A stretch of DNA of 64,000 nt from Hygrophila difformis. Lineage: Eukaryota; Streptophyta; Magnoliopsida; Lamiales; Acanthaceae. A program made the position numbers and the translations under genes. The notes below the pieces were generated by a model. It did not search any database, was not told the DNA's origin, and was given only the letters and a program-made list of their open reading frames with translations. The stretch covers positions 53,348,915-53,412,914 of the forward strand of contig JAOANR010000006.1 of the NCBI GenBank assembly GCA_030278955.1, given 5' to 3'. How positions within the stretch are numbered: position 1 is the first letter of the stretch; each line of letters starts with the position of its first letter. Shown piece after piece: positions 44,150 through 55,086 of the stretch.

Positions 44150-46466
44150 TTTTCTTCTAACCTTACTAATCTGATTATGAGTTGTGTTGAGTCTTCCTCT
44201 ATGCAGATTTTATGGAATGGACAACCATCTACATCCTTCAATCCTAACAGAGGCGCGAGACAAGGAGGCCACATATCTCCATATCTCTTTATCATGTGCA
44301 TGGAGCGGTTGGCTATCATGATCAATCATGCTGTCAATGAAGGAACTTGGAAACATGTTTCTTAGGATAAAAGACGTCTGAGAATCCCTTACACCTTTTT
44401 TGCCGATGATATCCTCCTTTTTGCGCAAGCCAGCCATGAACAGGCAGTAATCATCAAGAATATCCTTCATGTTTTTTGCTCTCACTCTGGGCTGACCATC
44501 AATATTCATAAGTCTAGTGTTCTCTTTGGAAACATTGTTAACAGAACAACACGTTCTAATATGGAAAATGAACTTGGTATCCAAAGCTCAACAAGCATTG
44601 ACACCTACCTTGGAATCCCTACTCCTAATGGCCGAAGAACTTCCTCATATTTCAAATTCTTGATTGATAAACTCCACTCTAAATTGAATGGCTGGTCTTG
44701 CAGGTATCTCAGCTTAGCCGGCCGCATAACTCTCATCAAATCCACCCTTCAGACAATCTGCATCTATGCCATGCAAATCATGAAAATCCCTAAGAGGATC
44801 ATTTCAGAAATGGAACGGCTTAGTCTTAACTTCCTCTGGGGGACAACCTCCTACCATAGGAAAATCAATCTCATCACATGGGACAAACTCACTACTGATA
44901 TAGATAGAGGAGGCCTGGGATTTTTCCGGTTATCAATAATGAATGATGCTCTACTTATGAAAAGTTGTTGGGGTCTATTAACCCAAATAGCTACATGGAC
45001 AAGCCTCCTCAAAAAACGCTACGGATGGCACCATCTTTGCTTTAAACAAGGGCCTCAAACTCTATCATACTTTGACAAGGATCTCAGGACCGTCCTACCC
45101 AAATTCTCTCCCCTCATCGGCTGGAAAGTTGATAATGGTAATAACATTTTATTTTGAACAGATAATGGATTGATGGAAACTTTTTCCTGCATGATCATGC
45201 AACACGATCTCTTATCGCGCTGGAACTTGATCAAAAGGCGGCCTCTTACACTGAAGGCGGAGTCTGGAATATCACTGATCTCTCTGGAGTTTTACCAGCC
45301 AATGTCGTCCAAAGTATCACTCTTTTGCCACCTCCAACTCACCATGTAGATGTTGATCAACCTTACTGGAATGCCTGCTCTTCTGGTATTTTCTTAGTCG
45401 AAAGCGCTAGACTTTCCTTATTCTCTCAATTGGATCAGATTCCCCCCATCAATAGAATCTGGGAAACTCTCTGGCGTTGTCCCGGACCGCAACGTGTCCG
45501 AACCTTCCTGTGGCTGTGCTATCATGGCGGGATATTGACAGGCTCTGAAAAATACCGACGTAACCTTTTTTTGGATGATGTTTAATGGAAGTGTGGCTTA
45601 CCGGACACCTGCATGCATGCCCTTAGGGATTGTCCAGACTCGGCTCTAGTCTGGAAGCACCTCGGTTTCGCATCAAATGGACCTTTCTGGATGTGCGACA
45701 TGCAACAGTGGATTACCTCGAATCAAGTCTGCCAGACGAGTGACTCCGAGGCGGCCGTCTTCGAGATTGGAGTTTGGCATATTTGGAAATCAAGATGCCA
45801 AGAACAATATGACCAAAAATCTATCCCCTGGGCATCCCTTCATATTCCTATCAGAAGGATGAGCAATGACTTTCTCGTGGCCAGAAATGAATCTAAAGCT
45901 ATTGGCAGAATCCACTGGAAAGAAGCCCGTAGTTCTTGGGAGAAGCCGGCAGAAAGGTGGTTCAAACTTAATTGTGATGGAGATTGTATTGACAATCTAG
46001 GTCGTATGGGTGGAATCATAAGAAATAGCAAAGGTGATTGGATGGGTGTCATTCGGGCTAAAAGGAATCTCTCAGACGCCACTCAAGCTGAAGCTTGGGG
46101 AATTGTCTATGGCCTCCAAGCTGCCTGGGAAATGGGTATTTGCAAACACGAAGTGGAGTCGGCTTGCAACCAAGTGATCTCCTTGATCGATAACAGTTCC
46201 AATCTACTTGGTCCTCTTGTAGAACTTATATCCAGAATTCATGAGATGCTGCTCTGGTGCTAGGAACTCAAATTCAGGGCCATCTCCCGGAATCCCAACA
46301 AAGTGGCCGACTTATTTCTTTGTGATAGGAACTTCGCTGATGGGGTTTCCTTTCTTGTCCGTCCTCCTGATTGTATTTGGGAAGCTCTGAAGCTTGATAT
46401 TGTCTCTGTACAAACATTTCAAATCTATGATTAATAATCGGCTCCAGCCACCCTTTCTTCGAAAAA
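44150..46466 (+). pseudogene. LINE ORF2, part 3: RT palm, zinc-binding tail, RNase H
   Basis: Continues from 32618 as FSSNLTNLIMSCVESSSMQI, then GARQGGHISPYLFIMCMERL and the catalytic FADD box (TFFADDILLFAQ near 44400). The frame 44561-45157 carries the RT thumb (DTYLGIPTPNGRR, SLAGRITLIKSTLQTICIYA). Zinc-binding tail: FLVESARLSLF and WRCPGPQRVRTFLWLCYHG (45325-45585). RNase H: WFKLNCDGDCIDNLGRMGGI and ATQAEAWGIVYGLQAAWEMG (to 46262), with a last segment NPNKVADLFLCDRNFADGV. Stops at 44362, 45158, 45583 and 46261 break the frame. An eight-base A run (46462-46469) marks the 3' end. Confidence 0.9.
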
Positions 46467-46607
46467 AAATGTCGCACTTTGTGCAAGACATCAACATCCT
46501 CACACTAAGTCTTGTTCATCTCCGAACAAGGTAAAACTAAGACCTAGCAATATCAACACACAAAGCAGCCACCAAAATGTCTACGAGCTAAACTACAACC
46601 AATCACA
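46467..46607. other. Target duplication and short remnant between LINE and element 3
   Basis: Begins with the second copy of the LINE target duplication (46467-46482). The rest is non-coding and may be the continuation of the Athila/Retand LTR of copy A. Confidence 0.6.
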
Positions 46608-49367
46608 TGTAACACCCGAGAAAAACAAATTCAAATTGTTTTGAACTACGTCATGACTTGATCCCTTCACAGGGTACGTAGGCAGCTTGGAACTAAATTC
46701 TAAGTTCAGTCACAAAATAAATCACAAATTAAATCACAAAATATATCACAAGATCAATCACAAAAACGTTAGGAAGAATTGGAACTAATTTAACTAGACT
46801 AATTGGGGCACGGAAATGTTACGAGCGTTAAGCCTGAACTCGTAACAAACTTAAGGTAAAGATTCCGAACCAGAAACGACCCGAGGAGTCAAGCTAACAC
46901 GTAGAGGGTAGAAAACCGATAGAGAAAAGAAGAAAACACCCGATGGACCACGCGGACTGCCGAACCAGCCGGTCCGGCTGGCCCGCGCTCGCCGCGCTGC
47001 CACCGCGCGGAAGGAGGAGACGCGTCCCAATGATTGGTCGCGCGTGCTCCGCGTGGACATCCCTATATGTGCGCGTCACCACCGCGCCAGAGGTGCAGAA
47101 GGTGTAAACTTTCCTTCCATGGTGATTTTCTTGCCTAAATTAACATTCCCTTTGATGGTAAACAGATCCCAGCAGTAGGGAAGTGCATAAACTCGGTATT
47201 GGGCGCCCCCTACCCCTTATTTTCAGAAAACAAACCTTAGGCACTCCCATCCTTCCTCTCCAAGTTCAAAACTCCTTCGACTTCACTTCCGGCGAGGATT
47301 CCGGCGACGACGAGGCAATGAGACGAAGCCTCTACCCTCTAGAACCTTGGTAAGTAGTATTACAGTGTTTAAGTCGTCCATAAGTTTTAAAAACTCGAAA
47401 TCTAACCATCTTCCTTTTGCTACGACTTCACGTCGGGGAACGAACAAAAAGCGATCGGAGAAGTTGGCCGTTCGTCGCAACCTTAGGACATCCGGAAATC
47501 CTTTACAGCGACCCTATTCTCTAACTAAGTAAGTTAAGACCTTACTCTTCAATTTTTGTGGTTTATTGTCGTTTAAAACCTAAGATCTAGACACGTATCA
47601 AAAATCGGTTTTCAAAAACCCTATTTTCGTCCAATTTCATAAACTCGCCTAAAACTCGACCTTCGGGAATTCAAACCAAAAACTTTTCAACATAGATTTT
47701 GTTATAAGACTCTAATCAACCTTGTGTCCAAATTTCAGCCATTGACATAAAGCTTTGCTATCTCAAAATGCGCCGTAAAGTTTCTGTGACAAAGCCGAAC
47801 GTTTGAATTCTGGACAGATTATTTGACTCGACTTGATGAATATTTTTCACCCATTTTTAGAATGATTCAACTTTGCATTTCTAAACAAAAGTTGTAGATA
47901 ATTATGTCTAGATTATGCATATAAAATTTCATGAATTTTGGAGTTCATTTGATATGTTAAACGGACGATTTTCAGAAACTGTTCTAAACCAACCTTTGAG
48001 TCCGCGCGTATGCAGTGTGTTGTGGTTGACTTTTGAACATCTAAAATTCATAATTTCCAAAATCTTAAAACATGAAGGTTGTTCATTAAGGTGTTGTGCA
48101 CATCCTGTAAAAATTTTGGACCAATTGGCTTCGAAATGAATTTTTAATCGGCGTCGCACGAAACTGTGTCGAAATCAGTTTTTGGACAGAAATCATCTTT
48201 TGCAAAGAACTCGAAATTTGACTCACTTTGAAACCTTATTTCCGAAAACTTAAAACATGAAAGTTGTTCGTATGTGTGTTTTTGAGCTACTGTGTAAATT
48301 TTAGAATTTTTGGTGTAAAGATGAATTTTTAATTAAGAAAGGCGTAAACTGCGTCGAATCGGATTTTTCGAACTTGAGAAAACTCGAACTACGAAACGCG
48401 ATATCGAATATTTTGGTAACATTAAATACGAACTTTCAAAAAATCCCATTCACTAACTGAGCCGATCTTCATGCCATCATTATCTTTGAGACTGCCTCGT
48501 TAGTGGTCTCCTTACTATCTGAGATTGCCTCGTTAGTGATCTCGCGCGCTGTGCTATTTGGATCGCCTCGTTAGTGGTCCTACTATCTTTTAGACTGCCT
48601 CGTTAGTGGTCTCCCATTTCTTTGGACTGCCTCGTTAGTGGTCCTACGTTTTGAGATTGCCTCGTTAGTGATCTCCCGGTACGGTGTCCTCTTTTTAGTT
48701 TGCGGGATAAAATATAAAAGACTTGTGTGAGTGTTTAATTATGCTTAAATCTTATTTACCATGTTTTTAAATCATGCTTCTAAATTACGTTCTTAAATTT
48801 GCTTTTAAATTACGCTTTTAAATTAAGTCCTTTAATTATGTATTTTCGTCTTGAATAAATTAATCATGTTCTTCCGCTGCGAGTAAATCCTGATGTTTAA
48901 ATTAATGCGTGAAAAGTGTAATCTTTAGTTAAAACGCATGTAACCCCTTAAATTGTTTAGTTAGGGATTAACTTACTCGGTATATTTTTATACTGATAAA
49001 CCGTTGTCATTTTTCTTTTACAGAGTATGTCGAGTGACGTATGCACATGCACTTGGGGGGAAACATTTATGGACATTTTTAATTTCTGCATCGTACTACT
49101 GTTTTACCGGGTCTGTTAAACCCGAGGTTTGGCCGTGTTGGCCGTGATTACTTTTCCACTGCATTTACTCTATTTCGCGCATGATGATTATTACTTCCGT
49201 ATTTGAAATTAAGTATTATTAATTTCCGGACTCGATGTTGAAATGTTTTTAAATCTTTTCCGTACCCATAAGCCTTGCATTTCCTTAGTGAGCTCGGGAA
49301 GCCGTGTCTTGCTAGGGAGATGTGGCGGTGACATCCCGGCCTGGGTTATCAAATCCGGGGTGTTACA
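46608..49367 (+). repeat. 5' LTR of Gypsy element 3 (2,760 bp)
   Basis: Runs from TGTAACACCCGAG to GGGTGTTACA and is followed by a primer binding site. The first about 1.5 kb recurs at 53588-55085. Its last about 60 bases match the corresponding LTR end of element 2 closely, although the two LTRs start differently. A TATA-like CCCTATATGTG near 47062 may start transcription. If so, the hairpin array at 48488-48675 is in the transcribed leader. Confidence 0.92.
48488..48675 (+). repeat. Array of six hairpins with a constant TGCCTCGTTAGTG-type loop
   Basis: Units at 48488-48510, 48521-48543, 48560-48580, 48592-48612, 48624-48644 and 48653-48675 (spacing 29-39 bp). The loop CGCCTCGTTAGTG or TGCCTCGTTAGTG/A is almost constant, while flanking arms change together: GAGAC/GTCTC, GAGAT/ATCTC, GGAT/GTCC (one G.T pair), AGAC/GTCT, GGAC/GTCC and GAGAT/ATCTC. 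Compensating changes support a conserved stem. The function is unknown. Confidence 0.85.
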
Positions 49368-49369
49368 AG

Positions 49370-49383
49370 TTGGTATCATAGCC
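49370..49383 (+). promoter_or_regulatory. Primer binding site of Gypsy element 3
   Basis: TTGGTATCATAGCC begins two bases after the LTR. One base differs from the usual TTGGTATCAGAGCC. Confidence 0.85.
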
Positions 49384-49730
49384 CGGGAAATTTTTAAAGC
49401 TACTACTATTATTTTAACCCATTATTTTAAACCCAAGTATTATTTTTAAATTTATTGTTTTTAACTACTAGTATTATTTTTAGCCCAAAAGCTTATTTTT
49501 ACGTAGCCCAATATCTTAGCCAAAGAAATATTAAATTTTCGGTCCACTATAGAGGCCCAACTTTTATTCCTACCCATGTAGTAGATTTATTTTAAATACA
49601 TGGATAAATTAAAAAACATTTTATGGGGAAAGGGGGACTTGCACTTGCATGTTGCATATAGATTTAAATTCATGCATGACGAATCTTGCCTAAAACATAT
49701 TCTAACTCTAACTTACCTTGTTGACATTAG
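49384..49730. other. Leader between 5' LTR and upstream ORF
   Basis: AT-rich, no coding sequence; matches the equivalent leader of element 2 in general pattern. Confidence 0.55.
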
Positions 49731-50128
49731 ATGGCCGAACCAAATGCAAACATGATCAACCTGATGGTAAAACTGATGAATGCATACCTCGAGTCCCAAC
49801 AGCATATCAATTATTTCAAGACGCGGGTAGGACAGTTGGAGGGTAACCTGGCCCATGTGGGTCATCTTAGGGAGACAGACCATCACCACATAACCCAGCT
49901 GCAGGAGCAAGCACACAGCTCCAAGCCCATGTGGCCCAGCTCCAAGACAAGGGCGATGACTTGGAGGAGCAAGTAGAGACCCTGGGCTGGGAATTAACTA
50001 ACCTAGCCCAGGACGTGGATGGGGCGGTTCTTCAGAACCCGGAGCCTACCGCCAATGTCGCCATACCCATCGATATATCGAGCGATGAGGATGTTCCCAT
50101 CAAGGCCGAGCCTACCCATTCGTTTTAG
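49731..50128 (+). pseudogene. Upstream ORF homologue in element 3, one frameshift
   Basis: The ATG at 49731 opens MAEPNANMINLMVKLMNAYL, close to the element 2 protein. After TQLQEQ the frame is lost. The continuation, AQLQDKGDDLEEQVETLG, lies in another frame (49931-50128), consistent with a 1-bp loss near 49912. The C-terminus (PIDISSDEDVPIKAEP) differs from element 2. Non-coding now, but it shows that the upstream ORF predates the split of the two elements. Confidence 0.8.
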
Positions 50129-50864
50129 ATCTAGTGATGCAACTACACACTATTAGTAGTATATTTCCCTTTCTGTACTATTAGCAGCACTCCTATTTCT
50201 ATTTAAAATGCTTGTAACCAATAAGATTTTTTTTGGAAGAATAAAATTACAAGCTTTTATCTTGTATGCGAGGGCATCTAAATTGTTCCTTACATTTTAA
50301 TAAAACTCCATCGAATAGAGGAACAAAGTAAAAATAAATAAATAATATAAATACATATTATAGAGTTAGCAATAAGAGTACATCCGACCCCAAACCCTAA
50401 ACCCTAGACCCTAGATGAAAAAAAAACGAACAGGATACTGTTAAAAAAAATAAAAATAAAAATAAAAAAATAAAAAAAAAATTCCTTACAAGCAGTTATT
50501 TATTTAACATATATCCATTTAAAATTTTTCCCTGTAAACTTTATCACATTATTTCACCTAATTCCCTTGAAGCGGCTTAGTCCCACAACGATGCAAGTAT
50601 TGTTGGGCAACCCGCACACATAGATGCGATAAGAAGGTAACAGGAAATCCAGAACATCTCGAACCATAAACTAGGCAGAACAATTAAACCGTGTTTCTAA
50701 ACAGCAACAAACAATTAACACAAGTCAAACACGTAACTAGGCAACAACACATCGGAAATATAAACCATAAATCCCAGTCAGCAGAAACATCCTCATAAGG
50801 AGGAAACTAAACAAAATACGTCTTATGCAAAACCTAAATGAAAATGCGAATGCGAAAGAGAACA
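50129..50864. other. Leader and junction to the antisense cassette
   Basis: Contains a telomere-like CCCTAAACCCTAGACCCTAG (50395-50414) and A-rich runs to about 50480, both matching the element 2 leader in reverse. Beyond about 50485 the match stops and unrelated non-coding sequence begins, forming the 3' flank of the antisense gene. Confidence 0.55.
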
Positions 50865-52186
50865 TCACTGATCGGGAAGCGGGAACTGCCGACGCATGTA
50901 GTCGTCCATCTGCCGCACATAGGCATACATGTCGGACATAGTGGTCTGCTGCTGAGCCTGCCTCGTAGCGAACGAGTCCATACGGGCCTGGTAGAAGTCC
51001 AATCTAGCGTCTAAGGCATCATAACGAGCCTGCCCAGCTGCAAACCCAGCATCCATACCGACCCGCATCTCCTGCATCATCTGCAGCATCTGAGCCATCT
51101 CCTGGCCCTGAGGCGCCACTGCAGGAGGTGGAACTACTGGAGGAGGGGGTGGCTGCTCCGGTGGTACAACTAGGATCAAGCCGCCATCATCAGGCTGTGG
51201 GCGAAGTACAGCCCGGGGAACTCCACGACGTAAGGCGCTATGCCGGGCAGCGTAAGTCGGGATACGATAGCAACTACCCGCTACTAGATCGTACGGATCT
51301 GTCTCCGGTGTCGTGCGAATCCCCTGCGCCGCACACAAGCCACAAATGAGGTGAATATGGGTAATCACCCTACTCCCTCATCCTCTCCGCATACCCCTCA
51401 AGTTGTCCTCAATACAAGCTCCCACATTCACCCTACCGCCTCGCGCGATAAAGCAAATGGTCTCATAGACGTGATCCAGGACGATATGGCTCCGGGTAAT
51501 CGGCCGGACGCGCCCTAACCATATCTGGGTGAGCTCTCGCCAAGGGGAGTCCATCGTCGTCAAACGCAGCTCATGATCGTGCTCGAGCTGAGGAGGCACC
51601 ACGGTGCATAACACATCCCACGCAGGAGCAAGAACACGGCCCTCAGGCTGTGGGCGGAATGCGCCATCATCAGGCAAACCGAAATAGACATTGATCGCCC
51701 GAGCATTGAAGTCGAGATAGCGACCACGAACCCATACTCGAGACAAGTCTTCACCCTCCCCGAGACCGCCAATGTTGGCGATAACCTCCACAGCCAGATA
51801 ACCGGAGGCAACGCCCTCGGGATGACGTGCAAGTCCAGTCCACTGCAAGTACTCCAAGACCGCACTGACCCTGTCATCGCCCAAATGATCAGGATATATG
51901 CCTCTCTCGGGGACATAAGCCCTGTTTCGACGAAGATCGTCGAAATAAAAGTCATGGGCGGCCCTCGTCCTAAACCGAAACCTGTCATGCCGGTGAGGAC
52001 GCACCTCGTCAGGGAGACCCCTGAGTCTCGGGCCCCGCTGATCCTCGTCCTCCTCTGACTCGCTCTCATCAAAATCAGGCATCGCCGAAGCGGCAGTGCT
52101 GGGGCCAGCCTCATCAGTAACCCGTCTCCTGGTCCTCGGAGGACACATGAGAGACGCCAAAACAACCCACAAAAAGAGCAACATCC
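50865..52186 (-). pseudogene. Antisense gene: putative plant transposon protein domain, one in-frame stop
   Basis: The minus-strand frame runs from about 52186 to 50865 and is interrupted only by TGA at 51380-51378. The likely start is the ATG at 52145 (MCPPRTRRRVTDEAGPS); the frame is preceded by a good splice acceptor (TTTGCAG). Visible: an acidic N-terminus (DESESEEDEDQ), RTRAAHDFYFDDLRRNRAYV, VRGRYLDFNARAINVYFGLP, then RSHIVLDHVYETICFIARGG and RVNVGACIEDN. After the stop come ITHIHLICGLCAAQGI and a tail with a proline run and coiled-coil-like Gln/Met-rich stretch. This pattern fits the plant family annotated as putative plant transposon protein (I recall it as Pfam PF20167). Its function is unknown. 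It lies antisense to the retroelement, where gag-pol should be. Confidence 0.75.
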
Positions 52187-53189
52187 TGCAAATCATCCAA
52201 TACCAATTATAAGACTAAATTCCACACAAAACTCAAGCAGAAATACGTGAGGGACATCAATATAGACTTCCAACGTGAATATGCCATAAGAACATCGAAT
52301 CCTATCGTTCGCTAAGACAAACCGAAAGGTAATCGGGACAAAGGATATGCTCAAACTAATTCCAAGACCTTTGTGGCATTTCGTCGAACACGTTATGTGC
52401 GCAATAAACCAAAACCTAAGTTACTAACAAACACACGGAAGTTGCCCACAAAACGAAACAATCGCTCAAATAACAACACAACATTTCCTTACGGCACCAA
52501 ACAACAAAGAAATGAGCTAATAATCACACCCCAATAACAACCAAAAATCAAAAACTCCATAGTCTTCCTAAAGATTTAAATCCAACAAGAATTCGCCAAA
52601 AACATAAACACATTGTGACATAAATACAAGTAAGGCAACAAGAGTAACATCAATTATCACATATGATTGCTAGTTTGCACAAATCAAGCCTAAAAATAAC
52701 AAACCCTCAATTTTTGTACATAAACCCTAATTCCTAAATCTCTTCACAAATCAAGTCATTCAAAGCATAAAAATTGAAATTGATAACTAAAAGTAGTAGG
52801 TGCATACCTTACAAATCAAAATCGAAGACGGCACCGGGAGAATTTGGGGATAAGAGGGCGAATTTGAGAGAAAATGTGAAGTGGTCTCGAATGGGAAATG
52901 GGAAAAGTGGCTCGCACGGAGCGCGAGCCCTATTTTCTTCGAACAGATGCGACCGCGCGGTCGCCGCGCGCTGAAGCCTCATACCGCACGGGCACCGCGC
53001 GGGTCACGGAGGAAGTTTTATTTTTTCGATTTTGCTTAATCTCTTTTACTTTACACCACTCACTTAACCCGAGCATACATTGATAGTGAGGTATGACGAC
53101 ATGGGGTATCACCCGACATCATTCCTGACAAACACAGTAGAATTGCCTCGCATTTCCTTTTTGCAAGGCTACAGAAAACCCTCGGGACA
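52187..53189 (-). other. Intron-like and leader-like region of the antisense gene
   Basis: AT-rich sequence from the acceptor near 52187 to a possible donor AAGGTATGC near 52807. From about 52815 to 53030 the GC content is high (CGCGCGG-type runs), resembling a first exon or promoter. No TATA box was settled. Pol-derived sequence of element 3 starts at about 53190. Confidence 0.45.
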
Positions 53190-53567
53190 AAACGAAAAAT
53201 ACATAGGGACCATATGAAACCTTGGAAAGAGTGGGGAATCGCTTATTGACTAGCGTTGCCACCACAATTTGCTCGTGTTCACAATGTATTCCACGTCTCC
53301 CAATTGAAGAAGTATGTGCACGATCCGACCCATGTGCTCCAACCGGAAGAAATTGAATTTGAGGATGACTTGAGTTACGAGGAAGTTCCGGTGCGAATAC
53401 TTGACATGAAGGAGAGAGTAACGAGGAATAAGACCGTGAGAATGGTCAAGGTCCTTTGGTCCAACCTCGAGACGGAGACGGCAACGTGGGAATTGGAGGC
53501 CGACATGAAACAACGTTACCCTACCCTCTTCCAAGATGAACCGGCCACAGTTATGGGGACATAACTG
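53190..53567 (+). pseudogene. C-terminal remnant of chromovirus pol
   Basis: Reads [20 protein letters not shown], then [20 protein letters not shown] and a [15 protein letters not shown] segment, ending at TAA after VMGT. It is the integrase C-terminus and chromodomain-like tail and is nearly identical to the end of the element 2 polyprotein. Upstream pol sequence fades near 53185. It proves that element 3 lost its gag-pol rather than never having one. Confidence 0.92.
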
Positions 53568-53574
53568 TATTCTT

Positions 53575-53587
53575 AAGGGGGGGAGGA
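53575..53587 (+). promoter_or_regulatory. Polypurine tract of Gypsy element 3
   Basis: AAGGGGGGGAGGA directly precedes TGTAACACCC of the 3' LTR. Confidence 0.88.
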
Positions 53588-55085
53588 TGTAACACCCGAG
53601 AAAAATAAATTCAAATTGTTTTGAACTACGTCATGATTTGATCCCTTCACAGGGTACGTAGGCAGCTTGGAACTAAATTCTAAGTTCAGTTACAAAATAA
53701 ATCACAAATTAAATCACAAATTAAATCACAAAATAAATCACAAGATCAATCACAAAAACGTTAGGAAGAATTGGAACTAATTTAACTAGACTAATTAGGG
53801 CACGGAAATGTTACGAGCGTTAAGCCCGAACTCGTAACAAACTTAAGGTAAAGATTCCGAACCGGAAACGACCCGAGGAGTCGAGCTAACACGTAGAGGG
53901 TAGAAAACCGATAGAGAAAAGAAGAAAAGACCCGACGGACCACGCGGACCGCCGAACCGGCCGGTCCGGCCGGCCCGCGCTCGCCGCGTGCCGCCGCGCG
54001 GCCATCACGCGGAAGGAGGAGACGCGTCCCAAGGATTGGTCGCGCGTGCTCCGCGCGGACATCCCTATATGTGCGTGTCACCACCTCGCCAGATGTGCAG
54101 AAGGTGTAAACTTTCCTTCCATGGTGATTTTCTTGCCTAAATTAACATTCCCTTCGATGGTAAACGGATCCCAGCAGTAGGGAAGTGCATAAACTCGGTA
54201 TTGGGCGCCCCCTACCCCTTATTTTCAGAAAACAAACCTTAGACACTCCCATCCTTCCTCTCCAAGTTCAAAACTCCTTCGACTTCACTTCCGGCGAGGA
54301 TTCCGGCGACGACGAGGCAAACGGGACGAAGCCTCTACCCTCTAGAACCTTGGTAAGTAGTATTACAGTGTTTAAGTCATCCATAAGTTTTAAAAACTCG
54401 AAATCTAACCATCTTCCATTTGCTACGACTTCACGTCGGGGAACGAACAAAAAGCGATCAGAGAAGTTGGCCGTTTGTCGCGACCTTAGGACATCCGGAA
54501 ATCCTTTACAGCGACCCTATTCTCTAATTAAGTAAGTTAAGACCTTAATCTTCAATTTTTGTGGTTTATTGTCGTTTAAAACCTAAGATCTAGACACGTA
54601 ACAAAAATCGGTTTTCAAAAACCCTATTTTCGTCCAATTTCATAAACTCGCCTAAAACTCGACCTTCGGGAATTCAAACCAAAACCGTTTCAACATAGAT
54701 TTTGTTCATAAGACTCTAATCTACCTTGTGTCCAAATTTCAGCCATTGACATAAAGATTTGCTATCCCAAAAGGCACCGTAAAGTTTCTGTGACAAAGCC
54801 GAACGTTTGAATTCTGGACAGATTATTTGACTCGACTTGATGCATATTTTTCACCCATTTTTAGAATGATTCAACTTTGCATTTCTAAACAAAAGTTGTA
54901 GATAATTGTGTCTAGATTATGCATATTAAATTTCATGAATTTTGGAGTTCATTTGATATGTCAAACGGACGATTTTCAGAAACTGTTCTAAACCAACCTT
55001 TGAGTCCGCGCGTATGCAGCGTGTTGTGGTCGACTTTTGAACATCTAAAATTCATTATTTCCAAAATATTAAAACATGAAGGTTG
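53588..55085 (+). repeat. 3' LTR of Gypsy element 3, truncated
   Basis: Matches 46608 to about 48095 and stops after AAAACATGAAGGTTG. The last about 1.27 kb, including the hairpin array, is missing. Confidence 0.93.
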
Positions 55086-55086
55086 A

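Larger units (their letters stand above)
22080..46466 (+). mobile_element. L1-type LINE, broken into three parts by two Gypsy insertions
   Basis: LINE sequence occupies 22080-25002, 32225-32618 and 44150-46466, about 5.6 kb in all, which is normal for the family. The target duplication AAATG[C/T]CGCACTTTGT is seen at 22064-22079 and 46467-46482, one mismatch in 16, directly after a short A-run. ORF1, endonuclease, RT, zinc-binding tail and RNase H follow in the expected order across the breaks. Many stops and frameshifts show that it was dead or decaying. It sits in the Athila/Retand LTR of copy A. Confidence 0.88.
46608..55085 (+). mobile_element. Gypsy element 3: non-autonomous chromovirus derivative with an antisense gene
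   Basis: The 5' LTR (46608-49367), tRNA-Met-type primer binding site, upstream ORF homologue, a short C-terminal pol remnant (53190-53567), polypurine tract and truncated 3' LTR (53588-55085) show that it derives from a relative of element 2. Most of gag-pol is missing. In its place lies an antisense coding unit (50865-52186) with an intron-like and leader-like region. The 3' LTR stops abruptly at about 55085 against an unrelated gag fragment, so no target duplication can be checked (left flank TCACA). Confidence 0.88.

Noticed and set aside
48488..48675. CRISPR-like spaced repeats
   Set aside because: This is a plant nuclear retroelement LTR. The repeats are short hairpins with covarying arms and the spacers are related to each other.
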